A DNA stretch of 64,000 bases from Platycnemis pennipes (taxonomy: Eukaryota > Arthropoda > Insecta > Odonata > Platycnemididae), in assembly GCA_933228895.1 (NCBI GenBank), contig OW121847.1, forward strand, positions 86,097,656 through 86,161,655, written 5' to 3'. This document shows, piece after piece, positions 20,748 through 33,949 of this stretch (within the stretch, counting starts at the first letter, position 1; every line of letters starts with the position of its first letter). The position numbers were made by a program, and so were the translations under genes. The notes below the pieces were generated by a model. That model ran no database searches and had not been told where the DNA came from. It was given only the letters and a program-made list of their open reading frames with translations.

Positions 20748-23700
20748 AGTAAAAATCAGCCAATTTTGATCTGAATTTTGAAGGTGAATATGTTTTTCAG
20801 TGGAGCGAAACAAAACTGGCACTTTTTATTGATAAAAGTCAATTGATCTTCATTTCTCACTGGTGACAACAAACTAAAAGCATTATGCCATTTATGCTGC
20901 CTCTATCCATTCTCACCAACATTGAATATCATGACACAATTATACTTTCTAATAAAGTATTGCCTTACATTCAGGCTTGCATTATTTTGTACGTTACTTT
21001 TTCTCTCAGTAATAACAATGGTCTCCAGGGCTATTTAACTGATTATTTATTTCTTCCCTCTTCCATCACTGGTTATTCTACTTCCTAAATAACTCTTGCT
21101 TCAAACTCTTTTTAACCCAGTATAATATTTGACTCGCCGTTAGCTTATCTTTAGCTTATCTTTTCTTACTCCCGTTAACACTCGAGTGATATCAACTTCT
21201 TTTAATGGACTGGGATATTTCTTAACCATCTTTTTGTCTCAACTGAAACAGCCATGCCATCAGGAAATTATGTTGATTAATACATATGCTAACTATCCTC
21301 TGGAGCCATATTTTTTTTGCTTTTTCAATCACTTTCTCAATGTAGACATGAAAAACCTTTGAGGGCAGTGCACAGTGTCTATACTCCATTCCTAATCCTT
21401 GTTCCTTGACTGTTGGCCCAGATTTAATCAAAACAACTTCATCCTAATATGTATGTATGTCTTGTAGTATATATAGAATCTTCAATTTCATAATATGAAT
21501 TATTTTATCCCAGTGTATCTTACCACAATATTTATTGAATCTGCCCATTTACTGTGAAAACATACAGTAAAACCTCTCCAAATGGCCACCTCTATTCAGC
21601 GGTCACTCCTGTAAACGACCATTTTCCCCCGGAACGGAATGGTTTTCCCCATCTTCCCCTTGAAAAGTGACACCCTATTCAGCGGTCACCTCTCATCCCG
21701 GCCAGCAGCCAGAGCATAACAGCACGATAAGGCCACTTCCATGAAATCTCAAATTCAAATCTCTCTTTGGTTGGCCTTAGAGGAGCTTTATTGCCCATGT
21801 TTACATGTACACATGATACACTTACATTTGACCAATTTTTTCAAAAAGAAATTATAAACCCTATTTGTTAACTGAATATGTAATCAAATTTTATTAAAAA
21901 TAAACTTTAATATGCTAATTTTAGAGATGAACATATGTAGATATTTTATGTAATTTATCCTGAAAGCCCCTATTAAGCGGTCACCCCTCCAAATGGCCAC
22001 TATTTTCTGGAACCGGCAATGGCTGCCTTAGAGAGGTTTTACTGTATGTAAAAAAAATACAGAATAAAGCTGTTTTCATATGCCCAATAAACTGCCAAGC
22101 CAATAAGAGGTGACATTGTGTGTAATCAAAAATGATCTGTGAAAGGAACTCTTTAACTTTCTTCTGGAATGATAGCTCCATGATTTCTGAAAGATTTTGA
22201 GCATGTATGAAAATTTATTATGAGCATCCTGTTATTAGCACAAGAAATTAACCCACAGGTGAAGCTGGAATACGAGAACAGATCTTTCCTTTTTATCTAT
22301 CTTCTAGCACTATGTATATATAACATGAATCTATCAAGACATGTGACTTTCATAATCACTGCTCATAACACTATCTGTACAGTTTACAATTAGCAAGTCA
22401 ATTTACCTGGCGAAAATTGAAATATTAAAAAAATCATATATCTCTGATACCATTGAAAAAAATTATAACACAATTATTCACTCTATGAAGATTCACAATA
22501 ACTAAGCTTTCTAGCTGTTGCCTTAGACAACTTAAGTTTGCAAACATTCCTGGAATATAGACACGTTCCAACCCTTTGTCTTTGTAAGGAAAAACTATTG
22601 GGTGGGAAAGGGAAGACTGGATTGACAAAACCATATATGTATGTAGTTTTCTAAGCACATTGATGTGGTATGATGCAATAATTATAAAAGAATGTTAATG
22701 GACCTTTAAGTAGGTACTTACTTCATTGTACCATTGATAGTCAATATTTTATGAATGCATGATCTATAGCATCTTGAGGTATCTATTGCATCATAGAAGT
22801 ATGTTTAGTAGTTAGTCACAGTAATAGATGTTTGTGATTCGGCTCTTTCATTGATCACTGCATTTTATGTATACTTTTGGCTACAAAAGCCAGCGGTGCT
22901 AAGTGACAATACATTTTTTCCCATGAAATTTTCTGAGAATGATTTTGAACTGCTATTGCAATCTGAGTTTAATAGCATGTGTTAAAAATTTTAAGATGAA
23001 TGTTGACTTTTCTCTAATTAAAGTTTTCTCTTTTTTTTCGCAGATACCCAGTACAGAATATAGGTGTTTGTTTTTTTTATTTGAAAGTTTCTTGATACAG
23101 ACATCACTGAAGATGAGATATCCCTTCCATAGCCCAGCATTAGGGAAATTAATGGAGTTCTGTAAAATATTGTTTGTGAAGAGAATCTTAAAGCACACCA
23201 AATAATTTCACTGCTAAGTTGTCGACTGTTAGTTTGGTAAAAGTTTGGTTTTCTTTTCAAGTTTATTTTCAGTTTCTCACAAAATATAAAAAATAGAAAA
23301 CTAATTGACATGGAGAAAAGGTGAGTGAGGTATCAATAGGATTTAGAAATAGCGGTCAATTAGGGCTAGGCAAGTGGATACCAAATTGTGAATTTCCCTT
23401 TACTTGGAGGTGCTAAATGATAAATGTATAGGTATATTCATTATTTTGTTTATTTTTATGAGTAAGGAAGAAATTTTGCCCTGATCAAGTGTGAATGATC
23501 AGGTACAAATATTATAAGCTGAAACTGCCATTACTGTGAATATATTTGTCAATAAATTACCTGAATCCTATAGGAACATATTTCTGTGCATCACTTGCAT
23601 AATATTTGCATCATTGTTCATTTAACTCACAATGACTGAAAAATAATCATTTCCTGGTTTACTATAGTGCTTTGCAAATGCCTGTCAAGTTTGGTAATTC

Positions 23701-25372
23701 TAATTGTAAATGCCCCAGATAATGTAACACTGAGGGTTGTTTGAAATTTGCTTAGACTTTTGAAAAGCAGTAACTAAGTGGTAACAATTATGAGAGAGCC
23801 TATGTACACTGTTGGGTTGTCGTAATTACCAGTTTACAATGAATTTCTTCTGAATTAACTCATGCAAGCACTATTAACTACCTTTAAATACCTATGGGAA
23901 AATAAGGTATGCAACTTGTGGAACTTTCCAGTTATATAACTAATGAATCCTTCTGAAATGAACCATTGCCAGACACATTTTTATTCAGATAACTCTCTGC
24001 ATTAATTCATTGTGGTCACTAAAGTTACAAACTTGTTTTTATTTATCCATTATGGAAGTTCATTCATATAGGTAATGCTTATAAGCAGTTTCTGTTTTGG
24101 CATTTAAAAATATAATGTTTTGAGAATTGAAGAGGATAAAATGTTTAAAGAAGTTTAGGTTGAAGGTTTCTTCATGCTTTCTTGAAAAATTCTTGTTTAA
24201 ATGACACTGTAATTAATTGCAACTCTGGATTTCTGAAGGAGTTGTAACTGCTGGAGATGACAGAGTGATGAATTACAAGGAGAACTTTTCGTAAGAATCT
24301 GAGACAGTGGCAGCTGAAGTTACCTGTTTCAATACATTTGTTATCAGTGTGACTAATATCATTGAGTATGATTATTATAAATAGGGCTATTCCTCATGCG
24401 GGTGGATGTAAGGAATTATTTTGGGAAATTATTCATATTGACTGAAAATGGAATAGCCACCCAACTGCTCATGTGATCCAAAACTGATTATTTGTTCTTA
24501 TTTACTTCAATTCTAAAAAATTCTTGATCCGAATTTAATCTTGCTTGTTGGATACTTCAAGGAAGTAGCAATTTTAAAAAATGCATTCAGGAACAAGAAC
24601 TGTCACATGAAACCTTAAATATAAGTACTACTCATGAAATAGTAATTTTTGACTATGTATATAATTTGAGTTAGGACTAATACTGAAGAGATAAAGTTCA
24701 TCTAAGTGAATACTGCACTATATTCTGGCCACAGAATTAGAGTGCATGAAAAATACTGTTGCATTTCAGTGGTTGGACCTCATCTTATATTGGTTCATAT
24801 GGGAGAAAATGGATTGCTTGGGTGATGCAACTTTTGTGACTTGATAATTGGAGAAAATTATGAATTTCTAATTTCGCTCTTCCAAATACGTTCAAAAAGT
24901 TACATTTGTGAACGTTTGTTACATACATGACCATCATGGGTGGTGTGTATTATCATCCATGTGTCATAAACTCGTTTATTTATTTTGAGATAATTCCTGT
25001 TCCTATAATTAGTTCCTCATTTATGGCCTTGAAACATTTTCTATTTTTATTGAGATTTTTATCATTCCAGCTTATTTCATATTTTATGAGGTTACTTTTC
25101 TAATGCTAATATTTGAATCTTCAATTCAAGTTTGAAATGTTATTTAAAGAGATATATATGGCACCATTCAAAGTGGTGTGACCCCTGAGTAAATTTACTA
25201 TGGACTGTGTACACTACTGTGTGTACAGAAACTACAGTGAGGACTTAGAATACAGTGAAATGTCATGATCTTATTTGTACAATCATGTCAAATATTTTGT
25301 TCATAAAATTGTTATAATCAACTGAATGACTGTAATAAACATTTTAAATAAATTTTGATAGTTTGTGTTACC
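20748..25372 (+). other. Probable long 3' UTR of the urea transporter
   Basis: After the TGA at 20747 no coding signal is recognised. AATAAA hexamers occur at 20951-20956 and, as a close pair, at 25334-25339 and 25347-25352. The pair is followed by a GT-rich stretch (TTTTGATAGTTTGTGTTA), a typical cleavage arrangement. The transcript could end at either place. The stretch contains a Tigger MITE at 21565-22044. Confidence 0.35.
21565..22044. mobile_element. Tigger/pogo-like MITE (CAGTAAAACCTC family)
   Basis: It begins CAGTAAAACCTCTCCAAATG and ends AGAGAGGTTTTACTG, flanked by TA on both sides. The interior keeps repeated CAGCGGTCAC and AAGCGGTCAC blocks near both ends. TA duplication and CAGT ends fit Tigger/pogo elements. 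No transposase. It falls in the putative 3' UTR. Confidence 0.82.
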
Positions 25373-27921
25373 CTTTTCTGCTGATAATGAAAAATGAAAG
25401 ACATGGGAAAGATATCTCACCCATCAGTCCATACATAGTGGGGAAACACTAATATGGAAGGCATTCTACAATTTTTAATGGTATTTTCGGGATAAATACA
25501 CAGTCCTAGTTTGAAATTTCTCTAGATGTATCATGTCATAAGAGGTGGAGATCATTATTTTCATATTGTAAATTGGACTTGAAAAGCCAAAGATGTTACT
25601 TTTTGAATTTTAAGATTGCTTTTGCACACTGAATTTTTTGTTTCCACTAAAATACTGTGAGTGTGATCCCCTTTCATGTATCTGTTACAACTGGAAAGGT
25701 CTGCATAAAAGATATCAAGCAATGAGGGAGCATGATGAGGATTCACTTCCATCACAGCCCTTAATTGATATTTATTTCATCGCTCTCTCATACACCAAAC
25801 AATTAGTCCATTCCACTAAACATTTCTCATTAAAGTCTTTAAGGTATGTGCATTAGACTATCTATGACTAGTCTTTAAGGAGGGAAAGTTCCTTTCAATG
25901 TTTTCATTATAAAATTTGATGAGATAATTGTGCATCATACTCCAATGCTTTACCATTTTCTACAATAGTCAGATTCTGCAAATGTATAAGAAGCAAACAA
26001 TGAATTTAGACTATGAATATTGTATGAGTACATGCTTGGTTGACATAGGAAATAGATAGTCACTGGAGGCAACTCAATCTGGTGAGTGACTTAGTCACAG
26101 TACGATGAAAACCTTTTCCTTACTTTTGGTATGGCACAATAGGATCAATGGGTGGATGTTGAATTTGGCTGGTTCTTAACTTTAACCATCGTAGTGCTAA
26201 CCTTCTTCCTGGGTTACTAGCAACAAAAGGAAAAGGGTAATTTAATAAAATGTAGCACCTTGGGAAAAAATCTGTACGAAGCTATTGTTTTATATATTCA
26301 AATGCCATTTTTTTACATCACTTAAGTTGAATTAACTAATTATGACTTTTTTTTACATTAACTGAAAAATAAATGTTATTATTTTGGGTGTCATAAAGTT
26401 GAACAATATATTTATATTGGGTGGATATATCAGCCTGCCGCACTTTTCGTCCAAAATTCTAAAGCCGATATATCGGCCCGATGCACTAAGAGGGTTAAGA
26501 GAGGTGCCCCTAATCAAAACAATGGGAGGCCCTGGGAAGAAACTTAGAAAGGATTAAAAATTTTAATGAGTCCATAAAATTAAAAACAATAAACACAGCA
26601 TTTCCTGGAAACCATGATAAAAGATTACAGCACCATATATGTTTCAGTTCGATTTCAGTGTTTTTAGTGAAATAGAGTTCATCTCTTGACCTAAAGAGTA
26701 GCATGAATTGCAGGTATTTGTATGAGACTATCTAGGAGTAGTCCAAAAGGAGGGAAAGTCGTATGGGCCGGTTGGATTTGGACTATGAGACTATTGATCA
26801 ACTTCTTCAAAATTCCAAGCTTGTCAGGTCACCTGCTGGACATTCCTTGAAATTTGTACGCCTTCTTCTCACTCACAGTCCTCCCTCTCTTCGTGCTCCC
26901 CATTCCTGCCTTCGAAATCCCCATTATTTCAACTTTTAGCCAGAAGAATACAAATGCGGCCTCATTCAAGAATTTATGTCAGTATTTTGGTGATAGAGAA
27001 AGCTTGATTGCTTGTCCTTTTCAATGGGTATCTACCTACCTCAAAGTTCAGCTTCCTGGGGTGATGGTATCCTAGTGTTATTCCTATACCTGGGGCATGT
27101 ATGTACACATCATTAAATGGTTGAGAAGTGTATTTATAGTTAATTACATGAACTGTTGAAAAAAATGATTTTTCAAATCAAGTATTACGATGCAGATTAT
27201 CATTTTCATTGGCGTTAAAGGATATTGTTGCATATGAGGTTTTAAATTTTGTCACTCATATTAACCATAATATTTTCATAAGGAAATGTACAAGCATATA
27301 CTTAATCTGGGTTTTAATTCCAATTTAATTTTTTTAAGCTTGAAATTCAATTTTATTCAAATCAACATTAATCATGTCTTTATCTGAAACCCATTTTTAT
27401 TTATGGAGGGGAACCTTTGGCATAGCTATTTCAGGGGTTGTCCAACCATAATTTTCCAACTTCGCTAGTTCGCCGTTGTTCTGCAAGTTATTGTAGCCAT
27501 TTTTGTTTCCCTGAAAATATATTAGATGAGCAATTACTAAAATGAATTTCATTGCCCATGCAGTAATGTTTGCATTTTTCGTTTACAAATTTTTATCATA
27601 TTCTAACCGTTCACGTAAGTACTACGTTTTGAATGAAATTCCAGAGGAGAAAGGTCTAATGTGCTATAAACTGAGACGAAATACCTATTGGCAACAAGAA
27701 TAATCACAGTTTCAGGTTTCACAGCGGAAAATGTAAAAGATTTAATTCTCACACAAACGTCGTAATTTTGCAAACATTAGCATTACCTACTTTTACCGGC
27801 AGAACCAAACCTTACATTTCAATAAGTCAACAATAGTTCACGGGCAACTAATACATACCACGGGGTCGTTTAGCTACGCCATATATGATATTTCCAACTT
27901 ATACTGTTGAAGCGTATTCGT
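25373..27921. other. Intergenic sequence
   Basis: It contains the piggyBac-type MITE at 26186-26494 and a pair of 36-bp direct repeats (about 25858-25890 and 26728-26760, GACTATCTA then AAGGAGGGAAAGT). No genes are recognised. Confidence 0.5.
26186..26494. mobile_element. piggyBac-type MITE flanked by TTAA
   Basis: TTAA at 26182-26185 and 26495-26498 flank ends CCATCGTAGTGCT and GATGCACTAAGAGGG, which are imperfect inverted repeats. The 3' side carries a CGATATATCGGCC palindrome. TTAA duplication is the hallmark of piggyBac elements. No coding capacity. Confidence 0.65.
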
Positions 27922-28215
27922 AGGCCGCCATTTCTTCGCGCGCAGAGGATCATGGGTGAAATCCTCAAAAAGGCACTCGTATTTTTGCAAACATAAAATT
28001 GCATTTTCTGGCTAAACTACGCATCGGAGAGCAAAACCGATGAAATTTTCGGGGTTTCCTAAAGGGGTATGGCAAAAAATTACCCCGGACCCATTGCAGC
28101 GAAGAAACAACTGCACCCGAGGGGTCCGGGGTTCGACCCCTGGTAACTAGTTTCGTGCACCATAATGTGAAGAACATCCTTCCTACGTGTCGCATCGTGT
28201 TGTTGACAACCTTTA
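27922..28215 (+). repeat. Repeat A, copy 1 (uninterrupted)
   Basis: It shares GGCCGCCATTTC, CGCGCGCAGA, TTCCTAAAGGGGTA, AAACAACTGCA and GGGGTCCGGGGTTCGA with copy 2, which starts about 550 bp downstream. The GGGGTTCGACCCC segment looks like a tRNA T-arm or B box, suggesting a SINE-like origin, but no clear A box is seen. The 114-residue minus-strand frame here is a by-product. Confidence 0.7.
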
Positions 28216-28474
28216 AAAATCGGGTTCCCCCAATTTTTCGCATTTCTTGCACTATATCAGCAAAATATTTAATAAAAACAACCTGCATGCATTCCACCAG
28301 CACGTCCACTCGCCATTCACGAAGGGGTCATAATAGCTCACTGTCTTTATGGAATACCATCGGCATATAGGGTATTTACCCTGACTAGGATCGTCACGGT
28401 CTCTTAAAACTTCGCAGGAGACCTTTTAGCACGGATGTTCACGTGATTCCAACCTATAGAGTTCAAACAATCAT

Positions 28475-28673
28475 GGGCGGCCATTTCCCCGCGCGCAGAA
28501 GATCTTGGGAGAAATCCCCAAAAACCCACTAGTAGTTTTCGAAGAATTAAATGGAATTTTCTGACTAAACCGAACATTGGGGAGTAAACGGACGAATGTT
28601 TAGGGGATTCCTAAAGGGGTAAAATAAAATTTTATCCTGGACAGTTTGCCGCGGAGAAACAACTGCATTAGGG
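28475..28673 (+). repeat. Repeat A, copy 2, left part (interrupted by hAT element)
   Basis: It matches copy 1 from GGGCGGCCATTTC to AACAACTG, then is cut by the hAT insertion at 28674. It resumes at 31520. The flanking CATTAGGG (28666-28673) is the target duplication. Confidence 0.75.
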
Positions 28674-31519
28674 CAGGGCCGGCGACAGGGGGGGGCAAAG
28701 GGGGCAAATGCCCAGGGGCCCGGGCCATCAGGGGGCCCGGGCCAAAATAAATTAATTGAATACAAAACTTTAAAGTATGAATAAATTTAATGCCAAAGAG
28801 AATACAAAATTTAGTTGTTTAAAAATTGAAAAAAATGAAGGTAGAGCGTGTGTCAATGTCCAATAGAGAAGTATGACGTTAGAATTGTTGTGGTCATCGA
28901 GGGTTTTGGGGTGATGGGGACGATAGAGCGAGAAGCGCGGGCGCTGTGACTCACCGTCCCTCCCTTTGCCGCGAACATTTGCCACTCAGCGACATGTTGT
29001 AACCTGAACGAAAAGAAACCCAATCCCCCCGCCTAAAGTCTATTGTTTAATTTTAAGTGGACTGAAAATAATCGTTTATTCTACAGTCAAAGTTACAGAT
29101 TATCAGTAGCAAGCTACACATTCTAGTGTTGTGTCATTGGTTTTGTATACATGAGCGCCCATACACGGGGGTAGGGAGGGAATGTTTCCCCCCCCCCCCC
29201 CCCATCTAGCCTCCCAGTAAGGATTGCAATCTCAGAGAGATTTTTCAATCCCGGGATTACGGGATCTTCATCAAAAGTTAGACAACATTTTCTGGAATTT
29301 AGTCCATCTTGTTCAACGCTTGCGATCACTATATCTTTAACACGCGCACCGTAAACTCATTTCTATTTTTCTTATGTATTACAAATGATGACATATTACT
29401 TATTCCAATAAAATGTATTAGTCAATGGACTCAGACGTCTAACGTGTAGCATTTAATGTCTAAGAAAACTTACTTATTAGCGCTGCCTGTTAGCGAAAAG
29501 TTGTACGTCAATCCCGGAATCCCGGGATTCGTTCATAATAAATCCCGAGATTTCGGGATTGTCATTTCATCCGGGATTGCAATCCTTAACTCCCGGGTAA
29601 AATAAAAAAGGGAAGAAAAAAATATTTTATATTTAAAATTTTGTGTATATATACATATGTCAGAAAGTTAATAATTCATAAACATGATGTATAATTTATC
29701 CTTCTGAAATATTTCTAAATTTGCTTCATTGTTTTACTTAAATAAGTTCAAAGCCCATGCACGCACTGTCATGATTTTGTGTGGTTTTTGTTAATAGAAA
29801 GGAGAGGAAGGAAAATTTGAACCGATGCACAGGAGGCTGAAATCGAAAAATATTTACCAAAATTCCAAAATGGTTTTTTTGGAGAGAGAATCATGAAACT
29901 TGGTACATATACTCATAATTGATTGGCAAACTCGGAATGGCATGTCATTGGTCATGTTCTGTCACCGTTACCGAGAGTCAGGGGCTCAACCATATCCAAA
30001 ATTACACCCGACTTAAGTTTTCTATGAAAATCTTCCTATTTAAGTTAAGGGTGACACTGTGGGAGGAATTTGGTCGGATAAAAAACTAGTAGATCTGTTA
30101 AAACCACTCTTTTACTTTACTGTGCTTAACTTTGGGAGTTTTTTTTTCCTAAATGTAGGTGATATTACGTAACAAAATGGCGGACGCAATTTTCACACAA
30201 ATATTCATTTTAAGTAGTAAATATCTGGCATGTTAAGTGCCTGTAAAGTGACTCATATTAAATCAATTTTTGATGCTTTTTAAAGGTAGATCTGAAAAAA
30301 AATTGAAAATTCGTTGGCGACGCCAATAATTACATTTGATTTTACGTACGCGCGTGCGGAGCTTGAGACACGCGCCGGGAGCTGGAAATGACGAGACGCA
30401 AGTAAGTTTTTTCAAGCCATAAGGAACATAACGCTTCTTATTCGCCCTTTTTAATGTGTGTACATTGCTATCAATCTCCGCCAGCTCTACACATAAAATC
30501 ATGGGGTTATAGAAATATAAAGGTCTTCAAGTGTACGCGAAATCGCGTTCAAGGTTTCTCCTCTCAAAAGTAAACTTCTCATTCACACCCTCAAAGCCTT
30601 AAAATTCCTGTACTTTTCCGACGAAACATTATTTTACGTTCCAGAGGGACACTATTCCGGACTTCTTTCCGTTTATTTGCCCCTTCGCTCCAGCAGTCCA
30701 AGCCTTTGACCCTACCAGGAGGTTCATGCAGAAAGGTACATTTTGGACACCGCGGAGCTTTTGGTTGTTCATCGAGAAAATCTACTCAAATCTTTCATTT
30801 TCCCTGCGTTACAATATGCATATCCCTGATTTATACGTCACATTAGACTTTATTCATCTAGGAAAACTTAAGTTTCCACCATACTTAAATTATGCGCACA
30901 GGAAGGAAACAAATTATCGAAAATAGCTTAATATTGAGGAACAACTAAATACATTCCGTTCGTCAAAACCCTTAACTTACATTATTTTTACACATTTCCT
31001 GCTGTTATGTTTGATTGAGAGAGTTGCAGTGAAAGCAAAGCTTAGTAGAAGTGAACACTGCATTCGTTTTAATTAGCTGGTGATATAATTATCTCCGTAT
31101 TTCCGAAAAGATGGGATTAATTGTGGATATGCTAATTTTGAACAAAAAGAGAAGTACGTTTTATTATGACTTTTTATAAAATTTTCAAGTTCAAGTAAGT
31201 CCTAGTTTTAAATACTTCAAAATGAAAGCGTAAAGTGTGTTACACCGCCAAAAATTTTTCATTTTGAAATTGTTTCCCCATCCCATTCCACTGACATGTG
31301 TTTAATTTAAAAAAAAGACAATTTATAGTAAATCAAAATATAATGTAATAAACAGTGTGCAAGTTCCTTCTGCAGAAAAAGCTGATAATCAGGTCTTTGT
31401 TATAAAATAACCTGAAAGTTCGCAGTTCTGGTCTAAATTGAGTAAGGTGGTTTGCCGGGATTTAGGGGGCCCGGACCACTCAGTTGCCCAGGGGCCCGAA
31501 AACCCTGTCACCGGCCCTG
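28674..31519 (+). mobile_element. hAT-like element, copy 1, with 8-bp target duplication
   Basis: It begins CAGGGCCGGCGACAGGG and ends CCCTGTCACCGGCCCTG, perfect hAT-style inverted termini but for one base. It is flanked by CATTAGGG on both sides (28666-28673, 31520-31527). It is 2846 bp long, including a nested MITE at 29218-29588. Sub-terminal zones are rich in GGGGCCCGGG. Several blocks stay similar to copy 2, but no full transposase frame or catalytic motif can be read. It is either a decayed autonomous element or a large non-autonomous one. Confidence 0.85.
29218..29588. mobile_element. MITE nested in hAT copy 1
   Basis: The ends TAAGGATTGCAATC and GATTGCAATCCTTA are inverted. The interior is built of ATCCCGGGATT palindromes. 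The flanks CTCCCAG and CTCCCGG look like a slightly diverged target duplication. The other hAT copy (near 46990-47000, opposite strand) runs straight through this point, which confirms it as a separate insertion. Confidence 0.8.
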
Positions 31520-31616
31520 CATTAGGGGTCCGGGGTTCGAGCCGTGGTAACGCTAGTTTCGTCTACCACAAAGCGATGAATATCCATCCTACGTGTCGTA
31601 TTGTGTTCTTGTTTAC
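31520..31616 (+). repeat. Repeat A, copy 2, right part
   Basis: It continues copy 1 from the insertion point: GGGGTCCGGGGTTCGAGCC, GGTAACGCTAGTTTCGTC, then ATCCTACGTGTCGTATTGTG. Removing the hAT element and one CATTAGGG restores a continuous match to copy 1. Confidence 0.75.
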
Positions 31617-33949
31617 CATGTTCCGTTCATGAGAAGATTTTCACCCGTTTCCGTTTCCACTCCGCGTTTGCTGAACTTTTAATTCATGAGGGATAGTGAG
31701 TAAAAGTTTTCTCTTAAAGCTTCCCGCCGACAAAATCGGATCACAGCGCCGCAGTGAAAGAACTTTTTCTCAATTATTCAAGGGAGGGAATTCGAACTGA
31801 ATATACTTATCTCATTCACATTGTATCTCAGTGTAGGGGTAGTGTCACGGTCCTTCCGTGGGTAAAGTACATGAGGAAGAAACTAGCAATTAAATGTAAC
31901 AAGATACTGATACTCACAGATTCTTAGATGTACGGAGAGGGCTCTTTAAATTTTGTACCCATATTTGACGAATAATATACCACTTAAGTAAATAAGTAAA
32001 TTTTTGCTTACATTATTTCTCGGTTAAAGAAGTTTACCTCAGATTTCATTTATTTAAATATATATAACATAAATTTACATTGAAAAAGTTTACCTCAGAT
32101 TATAATTTACCTCTCTGGTACTTTTACAACACATTGGCGATATAATTTTCCTCGTCGTGGGAATGTAATTTCTTTTAGAGCGGAAACGTAAACGAAAGAT
32201 GAGTTAAAGTAAAGTATAAGCGTTCTGGAAGCAGCATTATTCAATTAGAGTTACAATTTTATTGATTTTATTTATTGATCCGCGAAATTACTCTTTGCGG
32301 GAACGACTCCCTCGATCAACGTAGAAATATTTGCTAATTTTTTCAACTCACATATATTTTATCCATCTTGAATTTTTGAATTAAATTATTGAAGACGAGC
32401 TGAGAACATAACATTAATAGAATTCCATCCATTAACAAAGCGTATGCCTTTAGATCTAGGTAGACATAGTTATTGCACGATGAAATTACCTCCGTATTCT
32501 GGTCAACTCCATCGGAAAAATGCTGTATTCTCGCAGAAAATGAAGTTTAAATGTAAAATAGCTTGATGATTTGTCGGAAAATATATTATTAATTCACATT
32601 AATTGAGTTAAAAACATATTTTTTGAAAATACTTACGTATATAAAAGCCTATATTTTACTAATTCCTACTGAGTACACTGTGATTTGTTTTCTGAATCTC
32701 TCCCCTTCCATTCGACGGTTGCCCCACGACGGTTAAGGAGCCCCAGCTTCAGACCACATATCCCTATCCCTTCTATCCCTTCCATCCCTATCCTTATACC
32801 TTTCCTCCCGGTCTGAAGCGCCTATTAGTGCGGAAACAGACTTGAAAACACCATGAGTGACGGTTGCTGGCAGATTGTTTCAGGAAAACATCAGCAAGCC
32901 ATAAGTCGGTGATCACCTTACACATTTTCACGCGCGGGGGCAATTTCAGTGAAATTAACAATACTGAGGGTCGCTTCGTTCTTCTTTGATGCAACCCAAT
33001 GGTGGAAAGGCCTGTGACCATTGTGGCTGTATTTTTCCAACGCGGGAATTGGAAATTGTTCGAATCCCAAAAAATTACCATTATTCTCAGCACACCAAGA
33101 AAACATGAGAATGCCTCTGCTTGCATTCTGCCCAACTTAATTGCTATATTACCGTAAAATTAATGTTATTCTGACAAATAAACTAACCATTTGTCGTCGA
33201 TAATATTAATAATTAAAAATAGTTCATAGCAAAACAAATTTAATGTGCAACTTCATAAATATTAAAGTTTTTATTTTACTTATCGCAACTTATACTTTTG
33301 CCAAGAGTTTTCTAAAGCCTTCTGAGAGCTAGTTCACTGGATGCTTCTCGTAGCTTCCTGCGCTCTGCTCCCTCGGTCCGCGGTGCACCAGCAATCGTGG
33401 AGCGGCCCACTGGCACCAAGCCCGCGGTGCTATGTGGGTTGCATGCTCGAAGGGGCTTTTAATGCTGGACTTGGAAAAATACCTCCGAGTCCCCGGATAG
33501 TATATCCATCAGCTAATTCCTACCACACCACCTCTTGAGAGAAAATCAAAGATCGGTCAACAAACCGACATAGTCTCCTGCAAATTAAGACAGTAGGGGG
33601 GATGGGCCGGGTCCATGTACGGGCCGAGTTGGTTTCAACCCCGGGTTGGTTTCCGTCTCCTTGCACTTCTGCGACTGGGATGAACCAAGCCCTCCCGCCA
33701 CCCTTACCCTCCCGGTCAAGAGCACACTTCTCTGGTCTCTTCAGGTACACTTTGATAACTAATTTTAGAACTTCGGGGATTTTTTAGTTATTGTTGAAAA
33801 GTGAACAATTCCCAATTCCATAGCTCTGCAGCCATATTATCTACTTAACAGTCATGTGAATTGCCGTAATTATAGTTTAATTACGCCTTTTTCTGTAAGA
33901 TACAGTAATTATGATGCTCCCTTTATAAACTGAGTGACTATCATCGCTG
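31617..33949. other. Intergenic sequence, nothing clearly recognised
   Basis: A short (TATCCC)n-like tract lies near 32756-32805. A locally GC-richer stretch (33310-33740) has short open frames in both directions with no family signature. A 113-residue minus-strand frame (32794-33135) is unrecognised and not called. Confidence 0.45.

Noticed and set aside
27965..28309. 114-codon minus-strand frame
   Set aside because: It lies inside repeat A copy 1; the second copy does not keep the frame.
32794..33135. 113-codon minus-strand frame
   Set aside because: No recognisable domain, no splice context and no support beyond length; near what chance allows in 64 kb.
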